This document shows positions 15,324 to 22,561 of a stretch of DNA of 22,561 bases, piece by piece. Each line of letters opens with the position of its first letter. Positions within the stretch are counted from its first letter, which is position 1. The position numbers and the translations under genes were made by a program. The notes under the pieces are model-generated. The model was not told the origin of the DNA, searched no databases, and saw only the letters and a program-made list of their open reading frames with translations. The DNA is from an uncultured Anaerosolibacter sp. (lineage in GTDB: Bacteria; Bacillota_A; Clostridia; Peptostreptococcales; Thermotaleaceae), in contig CALECF010000033.1 in NCBI GenBank assembly GCA_937948705.1, positions 1 through 22,561 of the forward strand, read 5' to 3'.

Positions 15324-15414
15324 ATGGTAATGGGATTGTGATGATGCACCTTTTATTCTACATATTTCCCGGGAAAAGGACAAAAAAATAGTTTTTAAAT
15401 TCGACGAAATAAAC

Positions 15415-15443
15415 TTGCAAAATAAGAATGATAGGAGTAATAT
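15415..15443 (+). promoter_or_regulatory. Promoter of the tetR-efflux operon
   Basis: TTGCAA (15415-15420), exactly 17 bp, TAATAT (15438-15443), with the start expected near 15450, inside the operator at 15449-15464. Confidence 0.65.
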
Positions 15444-15448
15444 TTAAT

Positions 15449-15464
15449 AGTGAGTAATCACTCA
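15449..15464. promoter_or_regulatory. TetR-type operator
   Basis: Two overlapping inverted repeats, AGTGA-N4-TCACT (15449-15462) and TGAGT-N4-ACTCA (15451-15464), lie between the -10 and the ribosome binding site (GGAGGTG, 15468-15474). Position and symmetry are those of a TetR-family autorepression site, and the regulator gene is the first of the operon. That this protein binds here is inference. Confidence 0.65.
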
Positions 15465-15478
15465 TTTGGAGGTGTGAT

Positions 15479-16084
15479 ATGGAAGAAGTAAAAACAACAG
15501 AAGAAAAAATATTGGAATCTGCGGTGGAAATTTTCGCCCAGAAGGGATTTAATGGCACCACAACCAAGGAGATTGCCCAACAGGCTGGTGTTGCCGAGGG
15601 CACCATATTTCGGTATTTTCCTAAGAAAAAAGATATACTTCACGGGATTTTGCTAAAGATGATTGAGGTAGTGGGACCGAAGATTATAGGGGGAGGTCTG
15701 AAGGATATTTTTCAAGGGCAGGGACAAAAAAGCGATAAAGAAATTATTATGGCCTTCATGAAAAATAGGGTAGGTCTATTGAACAGTCATTCTCAACTGG
15801 TGAAAGTAATGTTCAATGAGGCTCAATATCATCCTGACCTACAGGTGGCCTACTTTGAAAAAGTAGTTCCACCGGTGAAAGAAATGATTGACCAGTTTTT
15901 TCAAATAGGTATTGAGGAGGGACGTTTTAGAAACCACCATCCTTCAGCCATGACATTAACCTTGCTGGGCTGTATGGTAAGTAGTTTTTTGGGATATAAG
16001 GTGGAATCGTTAACGAAAAATTTGAGTTTAGATGAACTCCTGGAACAGACAGTGGATATATTTCTCCACGGAATTTCTAAATAG
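15479..16084 (+). CDS. TetR-family transcriptional regulator
   Basis: A 201-residue one-component repressor. The N-terminal helix-turn-helix is typical: EKILESAVEIFAQKGFNGTT, then IAQQAGVAEGTIFRYFPKKKDIL (about 9-54). The C-terminal ligand-binding part is helical and variable, with no recognisable ligand motif. It is the first gene of a four-gene run with 18-nt spacing to the lipoprotein gene and short gaps after that. A palindrome sits over its own start site, so it probably represses itself and the three exporter genes until an inducer binds. The inducer is unknown. The start at 15479 follows GGAGGTG at the right distance. Confidence 0.95.
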   Translation: MEEVKTTEEKILESAVEIFAQKGFNGTTTKEIAQQAGVAEGTIFRYFPKKKDILHGILLKMIEVVGPKIIGGGLKDIFQGQGQKSDKEIIMAFMKNRVGLLNSHSQLVKVMFNEAQYHPDLQVAYFEKVVPPVKEMIDQFFQIGIEEGRFRNHHPSAMTLTLLGCMVSSFLGYKVESLTKNLSLDELLEQTVDIFLHGISK

Positions 16085-16102
16085 AATTTGGGGGAATGGT
16101 TG

Positions 16103-17116
16103 ATGAAAAGAATGGGATGGATTTCTATCATACTCATATTCATACTCACAGGTTGTGGACAGAGAGTAAATGACCAATTAATATATACAGGAACCATCGA
16201 AGGGACCCAATATGATGTGTCGACGGATATTGGCGGAATGATTAAGGAAATTTATGTGGAACAAGGAGATCGGGTAGATATCAATATGGTAATCGCCAGG
16301 CTGGATGACACAACCCTCAGCAACAGTGCACTGCAGCAGCAAGCAGGTTATCTTGCGAAGCAAGAGCAGCTAAAGGATATCCAAAGGGGATCCAGGGAAG
16401 AGGAAATTGCCATAGCAGAACAGGAACTGCAGGGGGCAGAAATTGCCTTAACAACAGCTAAGGTACAATACAACTATCGTCTTGATGTGTATAATAGCAC
16501 AAAAAGGCTATTCCAAGAGGGGGCAGTGAACGAACAGCAATTGAAGGATATGAAGCTGATGCTGGATCAGGCAGAGGCCAGTGTAAAAAATGCAGAAAAG
16601 GGTATCTCAAAGATGGAATCGAAGGTTTCTTTACTAAAAAAGGGAGCAACGAAGGAAACCGTTAAGGGCAGCGAATATACTGTGGAACAGTCAAAGTATG
16701 CCTATGAACAAGCCATGATCCAGAAAGAAAAATCAAATATAAAAACTGCCAATCCAGGGGTTGTCCTATATAAGTATTATCACAAAGGGGAGTTTTTACC
16801 TGCAGGGGCGCCTATTATAACCCTCATAGACACAGAGGATTTATGGATGAAGGTTTATGTACCTGAAAAGGAGATGCACCAGATCAAAGTTGGTAAGGAA
16901 GTGAAGTTACTATCTGATACGGTAAGGGATCAGAAAATCAAAGGACGTGTGATATTTATTTCACCCCAGGCAGAGTTTACACCTTCCAACGTAACCACTA
17001 AGGAAGACCGCCACAATAGGGTTCATGAGGTAAAGGTGAAGGTAATTGAGGGTGCAGGGCGATTGAATCCAGGGATGGTTTTGGATGCCGATCTAGATCA
17101 AGCCAACATAAATTAA
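16103..17116 (+). CDS. HlyD-family membrane-fusion lipoprotein of an ABC exporter
   Basis: This is the adaptor subunit of a YbhFGSR-like efflux system. The frame can open at a TTG at 16088, but GGGGGAA precedes the ATG at 16103, which places a proper lipoprotein signal at the start: a hydrophobic stretch and lipobox LTGC with the lipidated C18. Mature parts are a biotinyl-lipoyl half (about 36-70, IKEIYVEQGDRVDINMVIARLDD), a long coiled-coil hairpin (about 75-210), the second lipoyl half (213-243, ending PIITLID) and a beta-barrel region with ALNPGM-like LNPGMVLDAD near 321-330. In a one-membrane cell the lipid anchor would hold it on the outer face beside the permease. It has 337 residues. 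The substrate is unknown. Confidence 0.93.
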   Translation: MKRMGWISIILIFILTGCGQRVNDQLIYTGTIEGTQYDVSTDIGGMIKEIYVEQGDRVDINMVIARLDDTTLSNSALQQQAGYLAKQEQLKDIQRGSREEEIAIAEQELQGAEIALTTAKVQYNYRLDVYNSTKRLFQEGAVNEQQLKDMKLMLDQAEASVKNAEKGISKMESKVSLLKKGATKETVKGSEYTVEQSKYAYEQAMIQKEKSNIKTANPGVVLYKYYHKGEFLPAGAPIITLIDTEDLWMKVYVPEKEMHQIKVGKEVKLLSDTVRDQKIKGRVIFISPQAEFTPSNVTTKEDRHNRVHEVKVKVIEGAGRLNPGMVLDADLDQANIN

Positions 17117-17128
17117 GAGGGTGAGAAC

Positions 17129-17905
17129 ATGGAGTTTGCCATAGAAATTGAGGACTTAAAAAAACAATTCGGTGACTTTGTCGCTGTGGATGGTATTAGT
17201 TTTTCTATTCCCAAGGGAAAAATATTTGGTTTTTTAGGACCTAATGGATCAGGGAAATCAACGACGATTCGTATGCTGTGCGGTGTCTTAAGGCCTTCAT
17301 CAGGGAGTGGGACTGTGTTGGGCTTGGATATCCTTCATGATGCAGAAAAGATCAAGCATAATATCGGGTATATGTCTCAGAAATTTGGTCTCTATGAGGA
17401 TTTGACGATTATGGAAAATCTTCAGTTTTTTGCTTCCATCTATGGGATCCCAGGAAAGGAATTGGGTCATCGTATCGATGAAATCCTAGATTTATGTGCT
17501 TTACGGGGGCGGGAAGATGCCATTGTTGGAATACTCTCTGGGGGATGGAAACAGCGGGTAGCATTGGGCTGTTCTTTGCTTCATAAACCGGCACTCCTTA
17601 TCTTGGATGAGCCTACGGCAGGTGTAGATCCTGTGTCTCGAAGGGTGTTTTGGAAGGTGATTCATACACTGGCAAGGGAAGGAATGACTATTCTTGTTAC
17701 AACCCACTATATGGATGAAGCTGAGAGTTGCGATCTTTTAGGCTTTATTTATCGGGGGAAGATCATTGCCTTGGGAACTGTAGAGGAAATTATGAAGGAA
17801 AATGACAGCAAAAGCATTGAAGATATATTTATTTCCTATGTTGAGAAAATCACTGACATGAAGGTAAGCGGATCTTTCAAAGACATGAAGGACCATATGG
17901 AATAG
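17129..17905 (+). CDS. ABC transporter ATP-binding protein of the exporter
   Basis: This is the nucleotide-binding subunit driving the adjacent permease, 258 residues. Walker A GPNGSGKST is at 37-45, the Q-loop Q84 in YMSQKFGLY, the signature LSGGWKQ at 136-142, Walker B LLILDEP at 156-162 with catalytic E161, and the switch H193. The signature reads LSGGW rather than LSGGQ, a known variant in the YbhF/RbbA-like ABC-2 exporters. A GAGGGTGAG site fills the 12-nt gap after the lipoprotein gene, and the permease starts 10 nt later, so all are one operon. Only one ATPase gene is present, so it should act as a homodimer. Confidence 0.96.
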   Translation: MEFAIEIEDLKKQFGDFVAVDGISFSIPKGKIFGFLGPNGSGKSTTIRMLCGVLRPSSGSGTVLGLDILHDAEKIKHNIGYMSQKFGLYEDLTIMENLQFFASIYGIPGKELGHRIDEILDLCALRGREDAIVGILSGGWKQRVALGCSLLHKPALLILDEPTAGVDPVSRRVFWKVIHTLAREGMTILVTTHYMDEAESCDLLGFIYRGKIIALGTVEEIMKENDSKSIEDIFISYVEKITDMKVSGSFKDMKDHME

Positions 17906-17915
17906 AGGTGGGGCC

Positions 17916-19052
17916 ATGAGTTTTCAGCGATTTATGTCTATTGTCCGAAAGGAATTCATTCATATTAGGCGAGATAGAGCCAGTATGGTCATTGCTTTTA
18001 TCGCACCGATGATGATGTTGTTTCTATTTGGATTTGCAGTAAAACTAGATATTGAGAATGTAGAAATGGCTATCGTAGATTGGGATCAGACGACGGCCAG
18101 CAGGGAATTTGTTCAGAAACTTAAGAATACAGATTATTTTATGGACACCTATTATGTTTCTAGTGACAAGGAGGCAATGGATCTAATCGACAGGGGTATG
18201 GTAAAGGTGGCTGTGATCTTTCCTGTAGGATTTGAAAAAGACATCAACAAAGGGAAAGAAGCATCAGTACAATTCCTCATTGATGGTAGTGACTCAACTG
18301 TATCTAAAACGGCCTTGCCTAGTGCGGTAATGACAACAAATCATTATTCTATCCAGTTGAAGGCTGCAGCCATGGAAAGAAAAGCCCACATGGCATTGTC
18401 GGGGAGTTCAGGTGTAGTGGCAAAGGTGAGGGTCCTATATAACCAGGAAATGGATAGCATTAAGTTCACCATACCCGGTTTGTTAGGACTGGTGATACAG
18501 AACATTACGATTATCCTAACAGCCTTTGCATTGGTCAGAGAAAGGGAGCGGGGGACCCTGGAGCAGCTGATCATTACGCCCATTCGACCTATTGAGTTGA
18601 TTTTGGGAAAACTTACACCCTATGTACTCATTGGGTTTATGAACTTTGGAATGGTTATGGTTCTGGCAATTTTAGTGTTTCACATGGATATTCAAGGAAG
18701 TGTCCCTCTTTTGTTGGTGCTGTCTGCCTGTTTCGTGATTTGTGCATTGGCCATGGGGATGATTATCTCTACGGTGGCGAGAACCCAGCTGCAAGCCATG
18801 CAGTTGGCATTGCTGGCGCTACTGCCCAGTGTATTACTATCGGGCTTTGTATTTCCTAGAGAAGCGATGCCAAAACCCATCTATCTCATGGGATTTGCTA
18901 TACCTCTCACTTATTATTTAGAGATTATTCGGGGTATTGTATTAAAAGGTGTGGGAATAAGTTATTTTTATCAGCAGGTGGTATTGTTGGTTTTATTTAC
19001 CATACTACTGATTACCATAGCTGTTGTGAGATTTAAGAAGAGATTAGACTAA
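17916..19052 (+). CDS. ABC-2 type permease of the exporter
   Basis: A 378-residue membrane subunit of the YhhJ/YbhR type. One membrane segment (about 24-41) is followed by a large outside domain (about 43-184, AIVDWDQTTASREF near 52-65) and five more segments (about 185-206, 230-255, 263-287, 295-312, 352-371). The coupling motif RERERGTLEQLIITP (208-222) is the family signature. A single permease gene implies a homodimer, unlike YbhS/YbhR where two are encoded. It starts 10 nt after the ATPase with an AGGTGGGG site. With the lipoprotein adaptor it would export a drug or other amphiphile; the substrate is not readable. Confidence 0.95.
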   Translation: MSFQRFMSIVRKEFIHIRRDRASMVIAFIAPMMMLFLFGFAVKLDIENVEMAIVDWDQTTASREFVQKLKNTDYFMDTYYVSSDKEAMDLIDRGMVKVAVIFPVGFEKDINKGKEASVQFLIDGSDSTVSKTALPSAVMTTNHYSIQLKAAAMERKAHMALSGSSGVVAKVRVLYNQEMDSIKFTIPGLLGLVIQNITIILTAFALVRERERGTLEQLIITPIRPIELILGKLTPYVLIGFMNFGMVMVLAILVFHMDIQGSVPLLLVLSACFVICALAMGMIISTVARTQLQAMQLALLALLPSVLLSGFVFPREAMPKPIYLMGFAIPLTYYLEIIRGIVLKGVGISYFYQQVVLLVLFTILLITIAVVRFKKRLD

Positions 19053-19076
19053 AAGCGCATAAGGTGTGCTTTTTTT
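19052..19076 (+). terminator. Rho-independent terminator of the efflux operon
   Basis: An 8-bp stem AAAGCGCA / TGTGCTTT with one G-T pair (19052-19059 with 19065-19072), a 5-nt loop and a run of seven T residues (19070-19076, partly within the stem). Its first base is the last base of the permease stop codon. Confidence 0.85.
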
Positions 19077-19176
19077 CTTGCTTTTTATGGCTAGTTTTTA
19101 TAAGATAGTACCAGACGAACATAAATTCGGGAAAGTCTGTAGTTGGCATAAAATACTGAATATTGAGGGGCCTGCC

Positions 19177-19461
19177 ATGGTATACACATACATTCTTTTA
19201 TGTTCTGATGGAACATATTATACAGGTTGGACGACGAATATCTATAAAAGATTGGCTACCCATAATGAAGGAAAAGGCGCCAAATACACACGGGCAAGGT
19301 TACCTGTTTCCTTAGCATATGTGGAAGAAAAAGCGAATCGTAGTGAAGCACAAAAGCGAGAAGCCAGATTGAAAAAGTTAAGTCGAAGAGAGAAGGAAGA
19401 ACTAATTGGGTCCCAATCTCCGGTGGGTGTCATGGTGGATAATATATGCTTTGAAAAATGA
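19177..19461 (+). CDS. Small GIY-YIG domain protein, UPF0213 / YhbQ-YazA type
   Basis: A 94-residue protein made almost wholly of a GIY-YIG nuclease fold. The two halves of the motif read YTYILLCSDG (3-12) and YYTGWT (14-19), then the catalytic-type arginine R25 in IYKRL, H29 in ATHNEGKGAKYTR, and the glutamates E57 and E62 in SEAQKREARLKKLSR. This arrangement is that of the small single-domain UPF0213 family, whose role (DNA repair or nuclease activity) is poorly known. The open frame extends to 19066, but GAGGGG sits 7 nt before the ATG at 19177 and the family starts there. It is 46 nt upstream of topB on the same strand with no terminator between, so co-expression is likely. Confidence 0.93.
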   Translation: MVYTYILLCSDGTYYTGWTTNIYKRLATHNEGKGAKYTRARLPVSLAYVEEKANRSEAQKREARLKKLSRREKEELIGSQSPVGVMVDNICFEK

Positions 19462-19507
19462 AGAAATGAATGACCAAAAACTAATGAGCTGAAGGTGAAT
19501 GGTGTAA

Positions 19508-21841
19508 ATGAGCAAAGCATTGTATATTGCAGAGAAGCCAAGTGTGGCTTTAGAATTTGCGAAAGCATTAAATATTAAAGGTAGTAAAAGGGATGGGTTC
19601 ATTGAGTCCAACGAAGCCGTGGTAACTTGGTGTATCGGACATTTGGTTACTATGAGCTATCCAGAAAAATACGATGAAAAATACAAAAAGTGGGCACTAA
19701 AGGATCTTCCTTTTTTACCAGATAAATATAAATACGAAGTCGTGAAAAATGTAAAAAAACAATTTGATATTATAAAGACGCAAATGAAAAGATCGGATAT
19801 CACAAGTATATATGTGTGTACAGACTCTGGACGTGAGGGGGAGTACATCTATAGGCTGGTGGATGAGATGGTGAATGTAAAAGACAAGATTAAAAAAAGA
19901 GTATGGATTGATTCTCAAACGGAAGAAGAAATTAAAAAGGGTGTGAAAAATGCAAAGCCCCTAAGCGAATACGATCACCTATCGGATGCTGCATACCTGC
20001 GAGCAAAAGAAGATTATTTAATGGGGATCAATTTCTCAAGATTGTTGACACTGTGCTATGGAAGAAAGCTAAGCAGCCATCTTGGGAAGAAATATGTGGT
20101 GATTGCAGTAGGACGGGTGATGACCTGTGTATTGGCCATGATTGTTCAAAGAGAGAGGGAAATAAGGGAGTTTATAAAGACACCCTATTATAAGATATCC
20201 TCGAAATTTCAGTTCCAAGGGTCTTTGGACTTTGATGGAGAATGGAAGGCCATAGAAGGCTCTGACTACTATATGTCAAATTTACTGTTCAAGGATATTG
20301 GATTCAGAGAGAAGGAGTCTGCAGAAAAGTTTGTTCATGATTTGGAAAAAGACAATCCTGAGGCCATGGCTGTCATTGAAGATATTACCAGAAAAAAAGA
20401 AACAAAAAATCCGCCACTGCTTTACAACTTGGCTGAATTGCAAAATGAACTTTCAAAGAAGCTAAAGCTGAGTCCAGACGAGACCCTTAAAATTGCGCAA
20501 AAGCTCTATGAGAGAAAGATGATTACTTATCCAAGAACAGATGCAAGGGTTTTATCTAAGGCTGTGGCCAAAGAAATTGATTCAAATCTAAAGGGTCTTT
20601 TGCACATGAAGAAGGTGTGCAAATTGGAAGGTAGAGACGAGGGACTGGATAGTATTATCCAAAAAATATATACTGAAAATCTTTTTAAGGGTTTGGAGAA
20701 AACAAAGTATGTAAATGATAAAGCAATTACAGATCACTATGCAATTATTCCTACTGGTCAAGGATTAGAAGGATTCAATAAATTATCAGATCATGAAAAA
20801 GAGACTTTTCTATTGATCGTAAAAAGATTTTTAGCCATTTTTTATCCACCTGCCATTTTTAGTCAGTTATCTATCACGACGAAGATTAAATCAGAGAGCT
20901 TTTTTACCACATCAAAAGTATGTATACAAGAAGGGTACTTAGAGATACTGGGTGAGGATAAGAAAGATGACGTGTCCAAAGCGGATAAGGCAGAGACACT
21001 GAAAAAGCTAAAAAAAGGGCAGCAAGTGAAAATTCAGCAGCTTGAAATCAAGGAATCAGAGACAACACCACCTAAAAGATATAATTCTGGTTCCATGATC
21101 CTCGCCATGGAAAGTGCAGGTAAGTCCATTGAGGATGAGGAATTGAGGGAACAAATGAAAGGCAGCGGTATTGGCACCAGTGCTACTAGGGCCGAGATAT
21201 TAAATAAACTGCAAAAAATTCATTATATTGACTTGAATAAGAAAACACAGATATTAACACCGACCCAGTTAGGTGAAATGATTTATGATGTGGTGAACGA
21301 GTCCATCCCCTCCCTGTTGAAACCGGAATTAACGGCGAGTTGGGAAAAGGGACTAAGTTTAATTGCCAATGGAGAAATAAATTCAGATCAGTATATGGCC
21401 AAACTAGAGTCTTATATCAGAAAGAATACCGAAAAAGTACTGGGATCCAATGGTCAGCAAAAGGGATTTGATGTACTTCCTATGAAACAAGATACAGGGA
21501 CTATGAAGAAAGCATCAACAAAAAAGCATAGGGACAACAGCAAACACGGTTTTGGCAAATGCATTCACTGTAAGGATGGAGAGATTTTAGAGAATAGCAA
21601 AGCCTTCTATTGCAGCAACTGGAAGCAAAATTGTAAATTCACTGTATGGAAGAATAGTTTAGAGCTATATAAACAAGAGGTAAATGGTGAAATGATCAAA
21701 GAGCTTCTTGGTAAAGGAAAAATAAGTAAAATAAAGATTATATTGCCCCAGACCCAAGAAAAATGTGAAGCATCACTGGAATTTAAGGATAATAAAAGCG
21801 GGGCATTGGAACTGAAGAATGTAACCCGTGTAACAGAATAA
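19508..21841 (+). CDS. topB: DNA topoisomerase III with C-terminal four-cysteine module
   Basis: A type IA topoisomerase, 777 residues, that passes single strands to untangle replication and recombination intermediates. The TOPRIM domain starts at once (ALYIAEKPS, E9) and has the acidic motif TDSGREGE (105-112). The middle acidic residue of the usual DPDREGE is Gly, as in the DAGREGE form of Bacillus TopB. The active tyrosine is Y341 in ITYPRTDAR, and TDHYAIIPT at 408-416 is conserved. Residues 685, 688, 702 and 709 are cysteines of a probable zinc ribbon (CIHC, then CSNWKQNC), absent from E. coli TopB. AAGGTG lies about 10 nt before the start. It could be a chromosomal housekeeping copy or an accessory one; nothing mobile is seen beside it. 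Confidence 0.95.
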   Translation: MSKALYIAEKPSVALEFAKALNIKGSKRDGFIESNEAVVTWCIGHLVTMSYPEKYDEKYKKWALKDLPFLPDKYKYEVVKNVKKQFDIIKTQMKRSDITSIYVCTDSGREGEYIYRLVDEMVNVKDKIKKRVWIDSQTEEEIKKGVKNAKPLSEYDHLSDAAYLRAKEDYLMGINFSRLLTLCYGRKLSSHLGKKYVVIAVGRVMTCVLAMIVQREREIREFIKTPYYKISSKFQFQGSLDFDGEWKAIEGSDYYMSNLLFKDIGFREKESAEKFVHDLEKDNPEAMAVIEDITRKKETKNPPLLYNLAELQNELSKKLKLSPDETLKIAQKLYERKMITYPRTDARVLSKAVAKEIDSNLKGLLHMKKVCKLEGRDEGLDSIIQKIYTENLFKGLEKTKYVNDKAITDHYAIIPTGQGLEGFNKLSDHEKETFLLIVKRFLAIFYPPAIFSQLSITTKIKSESFFTTSKVCIQEGYLEILGEDKKDDVSKADKAETLKKLKKGQQVKIQQLEIKESETTPPKRYNSGSMILAMESAGKSIEDEELREQMKGSGIGTSATRAEILNKLQKIHYIDLNKKTQILTPTQLGEMIYDVVNESIPSLLKPELTASWEKGLSLIANGEINSDQYMAKLESYIRKNTEKVLGSNGQQKGFDVLPMKQDTGTMKKASTKKHRDNSKHGFGKCIHCKDGEILENSKAFYCSNWKQNCKFTVWKNSLELYKQEVNGEMIKELLGKGKISKIKIILPQTQEKCEASLEFKDNKSGALELKNVTRVTE

Positions 21842-21842
21842 C

Positions 21843-21880
21843 AAAGAGGCCAAGGATTATTGTAAATCCTTGGCCTCTTT
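21843..21880. terminator. Bidirectional terminator between topB and NSS transporter
   Basis: A perfect 16-bp stem (21843-21858 with 21865-21880), a 6-nt loop and A/T ends on both sides, lying between two convergent genes 2 nt after the topB stop. It has only three T residues at the plus-strand end, so efficiency is uncertain. Confidence 0.85.
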
Positions 21881-21894
21881 CATCAGCATGTATC

Positions 21895-22561
21895 CTATTT
21901 AAAATAATTAATGATGAGCTGCAGCCAGCCTACGCCATTTAAGAATACAATGGCGATGGCAGCAGGGGCTACAAATCTCGCTAAAAAGATGAATAGAGGT
22001 AAATAGCCTATGGAAAGCTCTCCATTATTGGATAGTTCTTTTCTTGTCTTATCAATACCCCAATACCAGCCTACAAAGGCAGTAATAAACAACCCACCGA
22101 GAGGTAGCAGGATATTGGAAGCAGTAAAGTCTAATAAATCGAAAAAGTTTTTGCCAAAGAAGGTTACCTCAGCCATAGAGCCCATGGAAAGGGAGGCAGG
22201 AATACCTATCAAAGTAATGGCAGTTGCCGCCATAAGGGTAGCCTTTGTTCGCGCCATTTTTAAATCCTCCACGAAATAAGCAACCACTACCTCTAGAATA
22301 GAGATCGAAGAAGTCAATGCGGCTACGGCCAGCAATAGGAAGAATAGAATGGCGAAGATAGAGCCCCCAGGCATTTGCTGAAACACGTTGGGCAGTGTAA
22401 CAAATACCAAACCAGGGCCCGCACCTGGTTGGATACCAAAGGCGAATACTGCAGGGAAGATCGCTACCCCTGCCAGCAATGCAATCAAGGTATCTGCAAT
22501 CGTAACTTGCATAGCTGTGGCACCCAGATTCTCTTTTTTACCGATGTAAGAACCGTAAGTA
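21895..22561 (-). CDS. Sodium:solute symporter of the NSS (SNF) family, partial
   Basis: Only the C-terminal 221 codons are inside the window; the frame is open through base 22561, so the true start is to the right. An internal Met at 22512 is not the start, since the family sequence continues upstream (TYGSYIGKKENLG). Visible signatures of neurotransmitter:sodium symporters are ADTLIALLAGVAIFPAVFAFG, QPGAGPGLVFVTLPNVF, and a later segment with GGLFITAFVGWYWG. About five to six membrane segments remain, matching transmembrane 7 onward. Such proteins couple inward sodium flow to amino-acid uptake; the substrate is unknown, as the binding residues in segments 1, 3 and 6 are missing here. Confidence 0.93.
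   Translation of the reverse strand, partial: TYGSYIGKKENLGATAMQVTIADTLIALLAGVAIFPAVFAFGIQPGAGPGLVFVTLPNVFQQMPGGSIFAILFFLLLAVAALTSSISILEVVVAYFVEDLKMARTKATLMAATAITLIGIPASLSMGSMAEVTFFGKNFFDLLDFTASNILLPLGGLFITAFVGWYWGIDKTRKELSNNGELSIGYLPLFIFLARFVAPAAIAIVFLNGVGWLQLIINYFK

Noticed and set aside
13320..15374. Longer homology between 13323-13356 and 15333-15370 beyond the 35-bp repeat
   Set aside because: The regions look similar only with gaps in AT-rich sequence, so a deletion derivative of one long element is not supported.
16088..16102. TTG start for the membrane-fusion lipoprotein
   Set aside because: It would place polar residues before the signal peptide; the ATG at 16103 follows GGGGGAA and gives a standard lipoprotein signal.
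17129..17905. ABC signature LSGGW in place of LSGGQ
   Set aside because: This is a known variant in YbhF/RbbA-type ABC-2 exporters.
19508..21841. Missing TOPRIM aspartate in topoisomerase III (TDSGREGE)
   Set aside because: The DxGREGE form is usual among Bacillus-type TopB proteins, so it is not a defect.

Overview
The window is AT-rich, densely packed DNA from a low-GC Gram-positive bacterium. It is most likely an anaerobic, endospore-forming member of the Clostridia close to Alkaliphilus; the genus is my inference from gene content and order, not a search. Supporting signs are the order tig-clpP-clpX-lonB-lon-ysxC, the sporulation-associated LonB next to LonA, an anaerobe-type rubredoxin, strong GGAGG ribosome binding sites and near-consensus sigma-A promoters.

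Region 1 (1-735) has no convincing gene. It holds 14 copies of a 7-bp tandem repeat, a strong terminator for something upstream, a good promoter at 277-304 not followed by an ORF, a run of inverted repeats (about 332-565) that could be a small RNA or long structured leader, and the extended -10 promoter of tig. Region 2 (736-9178) is the protein quality-control cluster: trigger factor, ClpP and ClpX, then LonB, LonA and the ribosome-assembly GTPase YsxC. Together these genes cover folding of nascent chains, regulated proteolysis and large-subunit assembly. A 7-bp tandem repeat abutting a GTAG-headed hairpin lies between clpX and lonB.

Region 3 (9169-10446) is on the minus strand: an EamA/DMT-type transporter that converges on ysxC through a perfect 64-bp palindrome containing both stop codons, then a 53-residue rubredoxin. 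Region 4 (10747-13109) has an M29-family aminopeptidase and two overlapping half-size chromate-transporter genes behind a TTGACA-17-TAAAAT promoter. Region 5 (13110-15478) is a membrane-anchored, three-domain GH18 protein flanked by a family of short GTAG-headed palindromic repeats, including a 35-bp identical pair in direct orientation on either side of the gene.

Region 6 (15415-19076) is an apparent efflux operon: TetR regulator with a clear operator over its start site, lipoprotein membrane-fusion subunit, ABC ATPase and ABC-2 permease. Region 7 (19177-22561) has a small GIY-YIG protein, a topoisomerase III with a C-terminal four-cysteine module, and the 3' end of a convergent sodium:solute (NSS) symporter cut off by the window.

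The genes are ordinary housekeeping and accessory genes of the group. The less usual material is between them: a GTAG-hairpin repeat family with covarying stems, two heptamer tandem arrays, spacerless palindromes containing stop codons, and an unexplained structured region upstream of tig. No CRISPR array, integrase, transposase, tRNA or rRNA was seen.
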